From NCBI RefSeq assembly GCF_000330885.1, contig NC_020059.1:423001-487000 (forward strand): 64,000 bases of DNA, read 5' to 3'. This DNA comes from Rhizobium tropici CIAT 899 (GTDB taxonomy: Bacteria; Pseudomonadota; Alphaproteobacteria; Rhizobiales; Rhizobiaceae). Each line of letters starts with the position of its first letter. Position 1 is the first letter of the stretch. A program made the translations under genes and the position numbers. Under the pieces are notes generated by a model that saw only the letters and a list, made by a program, of their open reading frames with translations, made no database searches and was not told the origin of the DNA. Shown piece by piece: positions 35,742 through 45,002 of the stretch.

Positions 35742-35769
35742 TTGCCATTGCTAACTGAATGATTATATT
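35742..35769 (+). promoter_or_regulatory. hrcA promoter
   Basis: TTGCCA at 35742-35747 and TATATT at 35764-35769 with a 16-base spacer. Transcription would start near 35776. This rules out a TTG at 35770 as the hrcA start and supports the ATG at 35806. Confidence 0.6.
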
Positions 35770-35805
35770 TTGCCTAAGGCTCAACGGAATGGATCTGACA
35801 GCGAA

Positions 35806-36894
35806 ATGGTATTCACGACATCGTCGGTCTCGGATGTCATTGCTGCACTGGACGAACGCTCCAAGGAAATCTTCCGTCGCATCGTCGAAGGCTATCTTGA
35901 GAACGGCGAGCCATTGGGTTCGCGCAATCTCTCGCGCCTCTTGCCCATGTCGCTGTCGCCGGCTTCCGTGCGCAATGTCATGAGCGATCTGGAAGAGCTG
36001 GGGCTCATCTATTCGCCGCATGTGAGCGCCGGGCGATTGCCGACCCAGGTGGGCCTACGCTTCTTCGTCGATGCCTTCATGCAGGTCGGCGACCTCTCGG
36101 CCGAGGACCGCGCCAATATCGACCGGCAGGTGCGCGGCAGCAATCGCGACCAGCCGGTGGAATCGATGATGTCGGAGGCAAGCCGGGTGCTGTCGGGCAT
36201 CTCTCGCGGCGCCGGTCTCGTCATCACCTCCAAGAGCGATCCGGTTCTCAAACATGTGGAATTCATTCGGCTGGAGCCGACCAAGGCACTCGCCGTGCTC
36301 GTCGGCGAGCACGATCAAGTCGAAAACCGCATTATCGAGCTGCCGGCCGGCACCACATCGTCGCAGCTGACGGAAGCCGCCAACTTCCTCAACGCCCATA
36401 TGACCGGCCAGACCATGCCGGAATTGCGGCGGCAGCTGCAAACTCTCAAGGAAAGCGTGCGCCAGGAGCTGGATAGCCTCTCCCATCAGCTGGTCGAGCG
36501 CGGCATCGCCGTCTGGTCCGGCGGCGATGACGACGGCAAGCCGACGCAGCTTATCGTTCGAGGTCATTCCAATCTACTCGCCGAAATCGGCGGCGCGGAG
36601 GATCTGGATCGTCTGCGCCTGCTTTTCGACGATCTGGAGAAGAAGGACAGCCTGATCGAGATCCTCAATCTCGCCGAAAGCGGACCGGGCGTGCGCATCT
36701 TCATCGGCTCGGAAAACAAGCTCTTCTCGCTGTCGGGCTCTTCGCTGATCGTTGCGCCCTATCGCGATGATGATGACCGCATCGTCGGCGCCGTCGGTGT
36801 CATCGGCCCGACGCGGCTGAATTACGCCCGCATCGTGCCCATGGTCGATTATACCGCGCAGCTGATCTCGCGGCTTTCGCGGCCGGGAATCTGA
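35806..36894 (+). CDS. hrcA: heat-inducible transcription repressor HrcA
   Basis: A 362-residue repressor of groESL- or dnaK-type operons that binds the CIRCE element. An N-terminal winged helix is seen in [18 protein letters not shown] and [20 protein letters not shown], followed by [19 protein letters not shown]. The C-terminal half has the conserved IGSEN region and [19 protein letters not shown]. The ATG at 35806 gives the normal length. No CIRCE sequence is visible upstream of hrcA or grpE in this window, so its targets are elsewhere. Confidence 0.95.
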   Translation: MVFTTSSVSDVIAALDERSKEIFRRIVEGYLENGEPLGSRNLSRLLPMSLSPASVRNVMSDLEELGLIYSPHVSAGRLPTQVGLRFFVDAFMQVGDLSAEDRANIDRQVRGSNRDQPVESMMSEASRVLSGISRGAGLVITSKSDPVLKHVEFIRLEPTKALAVLVGEHDQVENRIIELPAGTTSSQLTEAANFLNAHMTGQTMPELRRQLQTLKESVRQELDSLSHQLVERGIAVWSGGDDDGKPTQLIVRGHSNLLAEIGGAEDLDRLRLLFDDLEKKDSLIEILNLAESGPGVRIFIGSENKLFSLSGSSLIVAPYRDDDDRIVGAVGVIGPTRLNYARIVPMVDYTAQLISRLSRPGI

Positions 36895-36910
36895 GGAGAG
36901 GATATAGAGT

Positions 36911-37005
36911 AATTCCAGGAAAAGTGCGCAGCGGTTTTCTGTCCGGAATTGCGAGGCAACAAAGAGATGGAGCGGTTCAGGGATTCCATAAAAACTGAAC
37001 CGCTC
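36911..37005. repeat. dispersed short repeat, copy 2, with hairpin
   Basis: The 36911-36964 part matches the sequence inside the LysR 3' end at 10163. It continues into an 11-bp perfect inverted repeat, GAGCGGTTCAG (36970-36980) and CTGAACCGCTC (36995-37005). There is no T-run. It lies between convergent hrcA and the GFA gene. Confidence 0.75.
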
Positions 37006-37017
37006 TAGCTGCTGCGG

Positions 37018-37452
37018 TCAATCGGGAAGCAAGGTTCCCGACCCGCCCATCTCGGCTGGTAAATCCTTCTGCTTCGGCAGCCCGTCCTTCAGATGCAGCA
37101 CCGTCGTCTCGTAGTTGACATGCAGGCCAGGCTGAAAATCGAGGTCGGGCAGGACGGCCGCGTAGACATCGGTCACGCCCCACGGCGGATGCTCGGTCAG
37201 AAGATGACCGCCGCAGACTGTGCACCACTTGCGCACGCTCTTCTCGGTCTTCTGGTAGCTGCCGATCTTGTCCGCGCCTTTGGTGACGCGCACGGCTTCC
37301 GGCGGCCAGAGCGAGAAGGCGTTGATCGGCCCTGCCGACCATTCCCGGCAGGAGTCGCAATGGCAGTAGCCCATCGCCATTGGCTCGCCATCGACTGCGA
37401 TTTCCACCGCGCCACAGAAACACTTGCCTGAAAGGGATTTGCCATTAGACAT
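37018..37452 (-). CDS. GFA-family zinc protein
   Basis: A 144-residue protein of the glutathione-dependent formaldehyde-activating family, distinct from the one at 13782. Zinc ligands are CFCGAV near the N-terminus, CHCDSCR and CTVCGG. The ATG at 37452 follows GGGGTGA by 5 bases; a GTG at 37461 would consume that site. It stands alone between hrcA and grpE on the opposite strand. Function unknown. Confidence 0.82.
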   Translation of the reverse strand: MSNGKSLSGKCFCGAVEIAVDGEPMAMGYCHCDSCREWSAGPINAFSLWPPEAVRVTKGADKIGSYQKTEKSVRKWCTVCGGHLLTEHPPWGVTDVYAAVLPDLDFQPGLHVNYETTVLHLKDGLPKQKDLPAEMGGSGTLLPD

Positions 37453-37601
37453 TGATGTCACCCCACGCTGTGCTGAGATGTATTTCAGAATACCACCGCT
37501 AGGGAGGGCTGAACAGCCGATGTCACAAGCGGCAGCAATGGGCAGGGAGAGGTATTGCCGTCATCGCAAAGCCGCGAATTGGCTGTTCTTCTCGACAAAG
37601 C

Positions 37602-37630
37602 CTTGATTTTTTCCGATCAAACCTCGATAT
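37602..37630 (+). promoter_or_regulatory. possible heat-shock (RpoH-type) promoter of grpE
   Basis: CTTGAT at 37602-37607 and CGATAT at 37625-37630 with a 17-base spacer resemble alphaproteobacterial sigma-32 promoters (CTTGAA / CCATAT type). The position, about 37 bases before the grpE ATG, and the gene's role support it. The -10 match is only partial. Confidence 0.4.
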
Positions 37631-37667
37631 CGGGCACATCCAAAGACCAAGCAATTCGGAGACCGTC

Positions 37668-38309
37668 ATGACCGACGAAACAACAAAAACCGGACCTGAC
37701 GCCACGGCGGCCGACACGTCAGCGGATTTCGCGCAGGATGCAGCGGAAACCGTAGATGCGGCCGAGCCGTCCCAGCCAGATCCGGTTGAGCTGCTGAAGG
37801 CCGAAAACGGCGAACTGCGCGATCGCTATCTTCGCCTGGCTGCCGAGATGGACAACCTCCGTCGCCGCACCGAGCGCGATGTGAAGGATGCAAAGTCCTA
37901 TTCCGTGGCAAGCTTTGCCCGCGACATGCTCTCTGTGGCAGACAATCTGCGCCGCACGCTGGATGCCATTCCTGCTGAAGCACGCGCCGGTGCCGATGCC
38001 GGCCTTAAGACGCTGATCGAAGGCGTCGAGATGACCGAGCGTTCGATGTTGTCGGCTCTCGAGCGTCACGGCGTGCGCCAGCTCGAACCGATCGGACAGA
38101 AGTTCGATCCCAATTTCCATCAGGCCATGTTCGAAGTGCCCAATCCCGAGGTGCCGAACAACACGGTCGTTCAGGTCGTGCAGGCAGGTTTCGCCATTGG
38201 CGATCGCGTTCTGCGCCCGGCCATGGTCGGCGTTGCCAAGGGTGGCCCGAAGATCGTCGAAAATGCCGAGCAGGGCGCCAATAGTCCACTGGATGAAAAA
38301 GACGCCTGA
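37668..38309 (+). CDS. grpE: nucleotide-exchange factor GrpE
   Basis: Exchange factor for the DnaK chaperone, 213 residues. An acidic, disordered N-terminus (about 1-40) is followed by a long coiled coil ([30 protein letters not shown]). The C-terminal beta domain has [31 protein letters not shown] and VGVAKGG, the family signature. A strong terminator follows; dnaK/dnaJ are not adjacent. Confidence 0.96.
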   Translation: MTDETTKTGPDATAADTSADFAQDAAETVDAAEPSQPDPVELLKAENGELRDRYLRLAAEMDNLRRRTERDVKDAKSYSVASFARDMLSVADNLRRTLDAIPAEARAGADAGLKTLIEGVEMTERSMLSALERHGVRQLEPIGQKFDPNFHQAMFEVPNPEVPNNTVVQVVQAGFAIGDRVLRPAMVGVAKGGPKIVENAEQGANSPLDEKDA

Positions 38310-38337
38310 TCCTCTTTCGGGCAACGCCACTAAAAGA

Positions 38338-38376
38338 AAGAGCCGGACGATCTCTGATCGTCCGGCTCTTATTTTT
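38338..38376 (+). terminator. grpE terminator
   Basis: A perfect 15-bp stem, AAGAGCCGGACGATC (38338-38352) with loop TCT and its complement to 38370, followed by ATTTTT. Because the left arm is preceded by an A-rich run (TAAAAGAA), it could also stop leftward transcription from ptsN. Confidence 0.95.
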
Positions 38377-38402
38377 GCCTTGGTCCGATGCGATCCAAGC
38401 CG

Positions 38403-38867
38403 TCAGGCAGCGTTGGATGCCTGCTCCTCGTTGAGGAAGGCGTAAATGGCGGAGGCGGAATCGGTGGCGCGGAGCTTGGCGACAAGATCCTGGTCCCGCA
38501 GAACGCGGGCAATGCGGGAGAGCGCCTTCAGGTGGTCTGCGCCGGCGCCTTCGGGTGCGAGCAGCAGGAAGACGAGATCGACGGGCTGGTCGTCCAGCGC
38601 CTCGAAATCGACGGGCGCCTCAAGGCGTGCGAAAATGCCGGCGATGGACTTGATGCTGGCAAGCTTGCCGTGAGGAATGGCGATACCGTTGCCGACGCCG
38701 GTGGAGCCGAGGCGCTCGCGCTGCAGTACGACGTCGAAGATTTCGCGCTCGGGCAATCCGGTCAGCTTGGAAGCTTTGGCGGCCAACTCCTGAAGCAGTT
38801 GTTTTTTGGAATTTGCCTTCAAGGCGGGGATGATCGCATCTTGCTGTAGCAAATCTGCCAATGCCAT
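38403..38867 (-). CDS. ptsN: nitrogen-PTS EIIA component
   Basis: Regulatory phosphotransferase protein EIIA(Ntr), 154 residues. His66 in NGIAIPHGKLA is the phosphorylation site, and FLLLAPEGAGADHLKALSRI is the conserved core. It takes phosphate from EI(Ntr) through NPr and signals nitrogen/carbon status rather than transporting sugar. It lies 88 bases downstream of hpf on the same strand, in the conserved rpoN-hpf-ptsN order. Confidence 0.95.
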   Translation of the reverse strand: MALADLLQQDAIIPALKANSKKQLLQELAAKASKLTGLPEREIFDVVLQRERLGSTGVGNGIAIPHGKLASIKSIAGIFARLEAPVDFEALDDQPVDLVFLLLAPEGAGADHLKALSRIARVLRDQDLVAKLRATDSASAIYAFLNEEQASNAA

Positions 38868-38955
38868 TCTCTTTATCCTTCGTGTCGCCGAGAACCGATG
38901 ACGGGCAAGCGGCGGCCAGCTGCGATGATGCGCGGCCGCCGCTTATCTTCTATTC

Positions 38956-39531
38956 TCAGCCTTTGATATTGGCTGCGTCGATCCAGCCAATGTTGCCGTC
39001 CTGACGGCGGTAGACGATGTTCAAGTGCTCGTTGCCGGGGCTGCGGAAGAGCAGCAGCGGTTCGTCGGTCATGTCGAGTGCCATCACGGCAGTCGCCACC
39101 GACATGGTCTTCAATTGCTTCGTACTTTCTGCGACGATCGCTGGCGCGAAATCGGCAGGAATTTCCTCATCGTCGTCCGGAATGCCGTCCATGACCGTAT
39201 AGGCGACTTCCGCCTGCCCGTTCACATGGTTGCCGGCCTGATGGTCCTTGAGTTTGCGCTTGTAACGGCGCAGGCGCTTTTCGATGCGCTCGGACGCTGC
39301 ATCGAAAGCAAGCTGCGGGTCCATGGCTTCGCCGGCAGCATGCAATACCACGCCGCTATCGAGATGAAGCTTGCAATCGGCCGCGAAGCGCGAACTGGAC
39401 TTGTGTACAGTTACCTGACCTGAATACCCCCCGTCGAAGTATTTGGTCACGGCCATACCGATCTGGTCTTCTATCCGCTGGCGGAAGGAGTCACCAATTT
39501 CCATATGTTTACCGGAGACACGCACACTCAT
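38956..39531 (-). CDS. hpf: long-form ribosome hibernation promoting factor
   Basis: A 191-residue protein that dimerises 70S ribosomes in stationary phase. The N-terminal YfiA-like domain (about 1-110) starts MSVRVSGKHMEIGD and has RIEKRLRRYKRKLKDH. After a linker, the C-terminal dimerisation domain (about 130-190) contains ALDMTDEPLLLFRSPGNEHL and VYRRQDGNIGWIDA. The two-domain length marks the long HPF type. It lies between rpoN and ptsN. Confidence 0.94.
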   Translation of the reverse strand: MSVRVSGKHMEIGDSFRQRIEDQIGMAVTKYFDGGYSGQVTVHKSSSRFAADCKLHLDSGVVLHAAGEAMDPQLAFDAASERIEKRLRRYKRKLKDHQAGNHVNGQAEVAYTVMDGIPDDDEEIPADFAPAIVAESTKQLKTMSVATAVMALDMTDEPLLLFRSPGNEHLNIVYRRQDGNIGWIDAANIKG

Positions 39532-39687
39532 GGAGTTTCCCTTCTTGTAGTGGTTATTGCGCGTATCAGTTTACGCCAAGCCTCAAGCTCATCCAAGCAC
39601 TTCACGCAGTTAAAGGCAAATTGCGTATATCGACCGCCTTTTGGATGGTGGGGATAAGTTTCATGGTCGTGCTGTCCTGCAGCGATT

Positions 39688-39711
39688 GCGGCGGGCTTCT
39701 AGCCCCGCCGC
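39688..39711 (-). promoter_or_regulatory. hairpin between rpoN and hpf
   Basis: On the minus strand GCGGCGGGGCT and AGCCCGCCGC form a strong stem with a one-base bulge and a three-base loop. No T-run follows. It may slow polymerase or shield the rpoN mRNA 3' end from decay. The remaining roughly 250 bases between rpoN and hpf show no gene. Confidence 0.45.
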
Positions 39712-39781
39712 ATGGGAAAGTCAACTGCGTCTTAACGGACTGTTAGGAGTTCTGCAGCCTATGGTTGAGAGTTGCCGCCCG

Positions 39782-41341
39782 TCAGAAACCGGAAACTTTG
39801 GCCAAAGCCCGCTTCTCCCGGCGCCGTTGCACTGAGGAGGGGATGTTCATGGCTTCCCGATACTTTGCAACCGTGCGGCGAGCAAGCTCTATCCCGCCCT
39901 TCTTCAGCGTATCGACGATATCGTCGTCGGACAGAACCGCATCCGGGCTCTCGTTCGTGATCAGCAGGCGGATCTTGTGACGTACGGCTTCGGCGGAATG
40001 GCTGTCGCCGCCTTCGACGGCGCCGATCGAAACCGTGAAGAAATATTTGAGCTCGAACAGACCGCGCGGCGTCAGCATGTATTTGTTCGAGGTCACGCGG
40101 CTGACCGTCGATTCATGCATCTTGATGGCGTCCGCCACGGTTTTCAGGTTGAGCGGCCGCAGATGGTCGACGCCATGCAGCAGGAACGCGTCCTGTTGCC
40201 GCACGATCTCGCTTGCCACCTTCATGATCGTCTTGGCGCGCTGGTCCAGGCTGCGGGTCAGCCAATTGGCGTTCTGCAGGCATTCCGATAGGAAGGCGTG
40301 GTCCTGGCTGGTCTTGCTGACGGAGGCGAAATAGGACTGGCTCACCAATACCCGCGGCAGCGCATCGGGATTGAGCTCCACCAGCCAGCTCCCGTCCGCA
40401 GAGGGCCGCACGACGATATCGGGCATGATCGCCTCCGATATCTCGGTCTCGAAACCGCTGCCGGGCTTGGGGTTGAGCTGACGGATTTCCGTCATCATGT
40501 CGAGCAGATCTTCCTCATCGACACCGCAGACCCGCTTCAGCGTAGCAAAATCGCGCCGCGCGAGCAGTTCAAGGTTTTCGATCAGTCGCTCCATGGCGGG
40601 ATCGAAGCGATCCTTCTGCCGAAGCTGGATCGCCAGGCATTCGCTGAGGCAGCGGGCAAAGACACCGGGAGGATCGAGCTGCTGCAGGGTGTCCAGAACC
40701 CGTTCCACATCGGCAAGCGTTGTGCCGAGCCGTTCGGCCGTTTCGTTGAGCTCGGCGCGCAGATAGCCGGTGTCGTCGAGCTGGTCGACAAGATGCTGGG
40801 CAATCAGCCGATCGGCCATGGCGGGAAGCGAAAATGGGATCTGTTCGTTCAGATGATCACGCAGCGACACCTGGCCGGCGACGAAGTCGTCTAGATCATA
40901 GCTCTCACCGGCTTCCCCCCCTGGCATGGACTTCCATTGGCTGAGCAGCTCCGGCGCATCGGCGCGCTGCGGGCTGCCGTCGTCAGGAAAGATATCGCCG
41001 AAATTGGTGTCGAGCTCGTCGCTCAGCCGGTTGGCATTGCCGGTATTGTCACTCTCATACCAGTCGCTCGCAAGGTCGCCGGCATCGCGTCCGGAGCCAT
41101 CCTCGCCATGGGTTTCCTCCATGGCCTCGAACCGTTCGTCCTTCGGCTCACGGTCGCTGGTACTGCCTAGATCCTCGTCATTTGACGCAAATTCCAGCAG
41201 CGGATTCTTCTCGACTTCCTGCGCGATGAATTGGGTGAGCTCGAAATGCGTCATCTGCAGCAACTGGATGGACTGCATCAGTTGCGGTGTCATCACCAGG
41301 CTCTGGCTTTGGCGCAGGAAAAGATTGGCCGATAGTGCCAT
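39782..41341 (-). CDS. rpoN: RNA polymerase sigma-54 factor
   Basis: Sigma factor of 519 residues for nitrogen-regulated and symbiotic genes. The Gln-rich region I is seen at the N-terminus (LRQSQSLVMTPQLMQSIQLLQ), then an acidic region II (about 50-115). The core-binding domain follows, then the helix-turn-helix (LKTVADAIKMHESTVSRVTS), and the RpoN box ARRTVAKYRE lies at about 487-496. lptB is 195 bases upstream on the same strand, the usual rhizobial order. Confidence 0.97.
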   Translation of the reverse strand: MALSANLFLRQSQSLVMTPQLMQSIQLLQMTHFELTQFIAQEVEKNPLLEFASNDEDLGSTSDREPKDERFEAMEETHGEDGSGRDAGDLASDWYESDNTGNANRLSDELDTNFGDIFPDDGSPQRADAPELLSQWKSMPGGEAGESYDLDDFVAGQVSLRDHLNEQIPFSLPAMADRLIAQHLVDQLDDTGYLRAELNETAERLGTTLADVERVLDTLQQLDPPGVFARCLSECLAIQLRQKDRFDPAMERLIENLELLARRDFATLKRVCGVDEEDLLDMMTEIRQLNPKPGSGFETEISEAIMPDIVVRPSADGSWLVELNPDALPRVLVSQSYFASVSKTSQDHAFLSECLQNANWLTRSLDQRAKTIMKVASEIVRQQDAFLLHGVDHLRPLNLKTVADAIKMHESTVSRVTSNKYMLTPRGLFELKYFFTVSIGAVEGGDSHSAEAVRHKIRLLITNESPDAVLSDDDIVDTLKKGGIELARRTVAKYREAMNIPSSVQRRREKRALAKVSGF

Positions 41342-41525
41342 GGCGGACGCGGGACTCCCCTTGAACTCCTCGGGAATCCGCGTCTTTTATCACTAAAATT
41401 CTCGCGAAATTCCAACTGGCCCAAAAATTGCTTTTTTATTGGATTTGGTCAAGCGGAACTGTGAAGCCGAAGTAAATTTCCGGCGCGCGGTAGCATCCGC
41501 TAATATTGGCGGATTGGAAGATGGC

Positions 41526-41550
41526 ATTTCAGCCTATCAGAGGCTGAAAT
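41526..41550 (-). promoter_or_regulatory. hairpin spanning the lptB stop codon
   Basis: ATTTCAGCC and GGCTGAAAT form a perfect 9-bp stem. The lptB stop TGA (41537-41539) lies in its seven-base loop, and the left arm encodes the last residues. No T-run follows, so it is not a classical terminator. Confidence 0.55.
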
Positions 41551-42349
41551 TGTCACCCAGATACAGCTTGCGTACTTCAGGGTTGCTGACGATATCGTTC
41601 GCCCTGCCGTGGGTCAGCACCTCACCCGCATGGATGATGTAGGCGCGGTCGATCAGGCCGAGCGTTTCGCGAACATTGTGGTCCGTGATCAGCACGCCGA
41701 TTCCGCGTGCGGTCAGATGATGCACAAGGTTCTGGATATCCGCGACCGAAATCGGGTCGACGCCGGCGAAAGGCTCGTCGAGCAGCATGAAGGTCGGGTC
41801 GGTCGCCAGCGCGCGGGCGATTTCGAGGCGGCGCCGTTCGCCGCCCGAAAGTGCGATCGCCGGCACCGTGCGCAGATTGCGAATGTGGAACTCTTCCAGC
41901 AATTCGTCGATCTTGCGCTCCCGCTTCGTCTTGTCCTTTTCATGGACCTCGAGCACGGCGCGGATGTTTTCTTCAACGGTCAGGCCGCGGAAGATCGAGG
42001 CTTCCTGCGGCAGGTAGCCGACGCCGAGCCGCGCACGGCGGTACATCGGCATCGACGTGACGTTGTTGCCGTCAATTTCGATCGTGCCCTCATCGACCGG
42101 CACCAGCCCGGTGATCATGTAGAAACAGGTTGTCTTGCCGGCGCCGTTCGGCCCCAGCAGGCCAACAGCCTCGCCACGCCGTACCACCAGCGAAACGCCA
42201 TTCACGACGCGACGCCTGCCGTAGGTCTTGGTGAGGCCGCGGGCGATCAGCGTGCCTTTATAGCGTGCCTTGTCGGCGGCCGGTGCGCCGGATGCCGCAG
42301 AAGACGGCCCGGGCACGCCGGGCAAGGTGGAAGTTGTCGATGTCGTCAC
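41537..42349 (-). CDS. lptB: LPS export ABC transporter ATPase
   Basis: Cytoplasmic ATPase of the LptB2FGC complex that extracts lipopolysaccharide from the inner membrane. 270 residues. Walker A is GLLGPNGAGKTTCF, the ABC signature LSGGERRR, Walker B FMLLDEPFAGVDP and the H-loop ITDHNVRET. An Ala/Ser/Pro-rich N-terminal tail of about 30 residues precedes the domain. lptA ends 13 bases upstream, forming an lptC-lptA-lptB run. Confidence 0.95.
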   Translation of the reverse strand: MTTSTTSTLPGVPGPSSAASGAPAADKARYKGTLIARGLTKTYGRRRVVNGVSLVVRRGEAVGLLGPNGAGKTTCFYMITGLVPVDEGTIEIDGNNVTSMPMYRRARLGVGYLPQEASIFRGLTVEENIRAVLEVHEKDKTKRERKIDELLEEFHIRNLRTVPAIALSGGERRRLEIARALATDPTFMLLDEPFAGVDPISVADIQNLVHHLTARGIGVLITDHNVRETLGLIDRAYIIHAGEVLTHGRANDIVSNPEVRKLYLGDNFSL

Positions 42350-42362
42350 GAGGGGACCGGTA

Positions 42363-43013
42363 TCAGTTTTTCTTTTGTTGTTGCTGCACTTGCTGCGACT
42401 TCGGGTCGAGCTGGATCTGGACGCGGCCGCCGCAGGAATCCAACTGGGCTTCGCCTGTCGCCATGTGCACGGTAAGCTGGCAGCCGGTGAAAACGTTCGG
42501 CCCGTCAGTCAGAACCACTTTCTTGCCCTTGAGGATGGCAAGCTGGTTGGTCATGTCGAAGGAGCCGTCCTCCGCCGTCGCCGTCTGCGTTCCGGAAACG
42601 AGGTAGACCTTGTCGTTGACCAGAATGTGGTCGATGTTGGCATCGCCAGACACCAGCGACTGGTTCTGTTCCTTGGCCACCTTCGCGACCGGATTGTCGG
42701 GCTGCTTGGCGTCACCCGCCTGCTTCTTCTTGTAGAAGACCGTCATCTTGCCGGCCTGCATGGTCGTCGTGCCCTGCACGACCTTGACGTTGCCGGTGAA
42801 TACGGCCTGGCTTTCCTGGTCGTGGATCTCCAGCTTGTCGCTTTCGATCTGGATCGGCTGATCCTTGGAAAGGGCAAGGCCCGGCATCGAGCTGGTCGTC
42901 GACTGTGCGCCGGCCTCGGCAGCGGCGAAGAATGCTGCGGCGCCAAAGGCACAGAGAAGGCCTGCCTTGCGCAAGCCGGAATTGAAAATTGAATTAGGCC
43001 AATACTTTGTCAT
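42363..43013 (-). CDS. lptA: LPS-transport periplasmic bridge protein LptA
   Basis: A 216-residue periplasmic protein that forms the LPS bridge between the membranes. A signal peptide ends near AAEAGAQ (residue 37). The OstA/LptA beta-jellyroll follows: IQIESDKLEIHDQESQAVFT, GNVKVVQGTTTMQAGKMTVF and MTNQLAILKGKKVVLTDGPN. The C-terminal tail is Gln/Lys-rich. The gene overlaps lptC by 4 bases (ATGA), indicating translational coupling. Confidence 0.93.
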   Translation of the reverse strand: MTKYWPNSIFNSGLRKAGLLCAFGAAAFFAAAEAGAQSTTSSMPGLALSKDQPIQIESDKLEIHDQESQAVFTGNVKVVQGTTTMQAGKMTVFYKKKQAGDAKQPDNPVAKVAKEQNQSLVSGDANIDHILVNDKVYLVSGTQTATAEDGSFDMTNQLAILKGKKVVLTDGPNVFTGCQLTVHMATGEAQLDSCGGRVQIQLDPKSQQVQQQQKKN

Positions 43014-43696
43014 GAACCGCCCGGCTTCTGTTGGCTATCTGAATTATGGAGAGTGGTGGGTTCGATGTTCATCCGAACCTGCCCGTCGAATTCGATTACG
43101 CTCCCCTTATCCGTCATCTTGAGCGAACGCGCAACAACCGACATACCGCCTCGGCTGATTGCGACCTGATCCTGGCTGGAAAGGTCTCCCTTCTTCACGT
43201 CCAGGAAGGCGGTCTTGAATTCCGCGTGCAGGCCGTTGTCCATAATGATGGTGAAGGGTTCGGTCAGCTTCAGCGTATCGGCCTGGCGATCGAAATCCGC
43301 GCTTTGGGCCGTGACGTGGGCGATCACATCCGTATTGACCGGCATGGATGCCTTGATGGTCTTGAGCGTGATCATATTCGGGTTCTTGATATCCTGCAGC
43401 GCTTTTTCGGCAAGCAGCGAATAGCTGATGCCATCCTTGTTGCGGCCGGATATGGCAGGGCGCTCCATGACCACCTTGCCATCCTCGATCTTGGCACCCT
43501 CGATCCGGATGTCGGCGGGCAGATAGGCGCGGATGACCGAGACGACGATAAACAGGAGCGAGACCACGACGGCGGCAAGCGGCAACAGCACTCTCAGCCG
43601 CTTCACGCGGTTAGAGTGGAAAATCGCGTCTTTATACGCGTTCCGTTCCGGCACCGAGCGCATTGCCTCGCCGGGGGGCTCGATCGTATTGAGCAT
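43010..43696 (-). CDS. lptC: LPS export protein LptC
   Basis: A 228-residue bitopic inner-membrane protein of the Lpt complex. One transmembrane helix (LRVLLPLAAVVVSLLFIVVS, about 35-54) anchors a periplasmic beta-jellyroll with ISYSLLAEKALQDI and LHAEFKTAFLDVKKG. It is the first gene of the lptC-lptA-lptB run; the 323 bases upstream should hold the promoter. Confidence 0.9.
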   Translation of the reverse strand: MLNTIEPPGEAMRSVPERNAYKDAIFHSNRVKRLRVLLPLAAVVVSLLFIVVSVIRAYLPADIRIEGAKIEDGKVVMERPAISGRNKDGISYSLLAEKALQDIKNPNMITLKTIKASMPVNTDVIAHVTAQSADFDRQADTLKLTEPFTIIMDNGLHAEFKTAFLDVKKGDLSSQDQVAISRGGMSVVARSLKMTDKGSVIEFDGQVRMNIEPTTLHNSDSQQKPGGS

Positions 43697-44019
43697 GCAA
43701 CTGGTCCGTCTTCTATGATCCGGAAAACCGCATTCACGCTATGCGAGGCTGTGCCAAAAAGCCTATCGGATCGTTTCGCATTATTGCACTGGCTTGCCAA
43801 TATGGATTTTTTCCTGCCATGGGCGAATTTTAGCAGAAAATATGCCATCGGCCGGTTTCATCAGGTCGGGCGATGTCCTATCTGATGAACGACAGAGCGA
43901 CGTCCCGCCGACGACATCGAAAACGGGAAACGCTTTTCTCTGAGGATTGTGCCCGTTTCAAGGTGTCATACATCCGGTTTGCAGTGCTTTCAATTTGTTG
44001 CGGGGAGAAATAAGGCGTG
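43697..44019. other. gap between divergent lptC and sppA
   Basis: No gene is visible. It contains an 8-bp inverted repeat, TTCATCAG (43857-43864) and CTGATGAA (43882-43889), which could be an operator, and presumably both promoters. The sppA leader ends with a GGGGAGA run. Confidence 0.5.
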
Positions 44020-44976
44020 ATGGACAGTTCTGCAATCGCGGATCGGCGACAATTGCGCCGCAAGCTCGGTTTCTGGCGCATTGTTGCCGTTTTGCTCGTG
44101 GTGGCATTGGGCTTTGCGTTTTATCGCTTCGTCTCTGCCGATCTGCCCGATGCGCGCGGTCCGCAGATCGCCCGCGTCAAGATTTCCGGGCTCATCCAGG
44201 ACGATCCGGAGCTTCTGGAGCGGCTGAAGAAGATCCGCGACAATGACCAGGTCAAGGCGCTGATCGTGTCGATTTCCTCGACGGGCGGAACGACCTATGG
44301 TGGCGAGCGGATATTCAAGGCGATCCGCGCGGTCGCCGCCAAGAAGCCGGTCGTGTCGGATATTCGCACCGTCGCGGCCTCGGCTGGCTACATGATCGCG
44401 ACAGCCGGCGACGATATCGTTGCGGGCGATACCTCCATCACCGGGTCGATCGGCGTCATCTTTCAGTATCCGCAGGTCAAGGATCTGCTCGACAAGGTCG
44501 GCGTTTCGCTCGACGAGATCAAATCGGCACCGCTGAAGGCCGAACCGTCGCCGTTCCATCCCGCCAGCGAAGACGCCAAGAACATGATCCGCAATATGGT
44601 CATGGACAGCTACGCCTGGTTCGTGGATCTGGTCGCCGAGCGCCGCAAGCTGCCGCGCGATCAGGTGCTGAAGCTTGCCGACGGCAGCATCTTCACCGGC
44701 CGCCAGGCGCTGCAGAACAAGCTGATCGACACGCTCGGCGGCGAGGACGAAATCCTTGCCTATCTCGAAACGCGCAAGGTCAAGAAGGACCTGCCGATCG
44801 TCGATTGGAAGCCGGAAGACAAAACTTCGTCCTTCTTTTGGCCGGGTGCCGCTTCCTGGTTGCTAAATCGCCTCGGTTATGATGATTTTATTAAAGGAGA
44901 GAGCCTCCAGAAAATCATGACCGATAAGTTGTTTCTTGACGGCCTGCTTTCTGTTTGGCAGGGTGCAGCCAATTGA
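44020..44976 (+). CDS. sppA: S49-family signal peptide peptidase
   Basis: Membrane-anchored serine peptidase of 318 residues that degrades cleaved signal peptides. An N-terminal transmembrane helix (IVAVLLVVALGFAFY) precedes the S49 domain with VKALIVSISSTGGTT, VVSDIRTVAASAGYMIAT and the nucleophile motif TSITGSIGVIFQ; the general-base Lys lies in the IKSAPLKAEPSPF region. The ATG at 44020 is used; a GTG at 44017 is also possible. ihfB follows at 26 bases, a conserved pair. Confidence 0.92.
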   Translation: MDSSAIADRRQLRRKLGFWRIVAVLLVVALGFAFYRFVSADLPDARGPQIARVKISGLIQDDPELLERLKKIRDNDQVKALIVSISSTGGTTYGGERIFKAIRAVAAKKPVVSDIRTVAASAGYMIATAGDDIVAGDTSITGSIGVIFQYPQVKDLLDKVGVSLDEIKSAPLKAEPSPFHPASEDAKNMIRNMVMDSYAWFVDLVAERRKLPRDQVLKLADGSIFTGRQALQNKLIDTLGGEDEILAYLETRKVKKDLPIVDWKPEDKTSSFFWPGAASWLLNRLGYDDFIKGESLQKIMTDKLFLDGLLSVWQGAAN

Positions 44977-45002
44977 TAAATCAATGATTTAAGGGGATAG
45001 CT

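Noticed and set aside
37453..37667. CIRCE operator for HrcA upstream of grpE
   Set aside because: No TTAGCACTC-N9-GAGTGCTAA-like inverted repeat is present there or upstream of hrcA.
41342..41536. Additional gene between lptB and rpoN
   Set aside because: Only short frames without ribosome-binding sites are present; the 195 bases most likely hold the rpoN promoter and leader.
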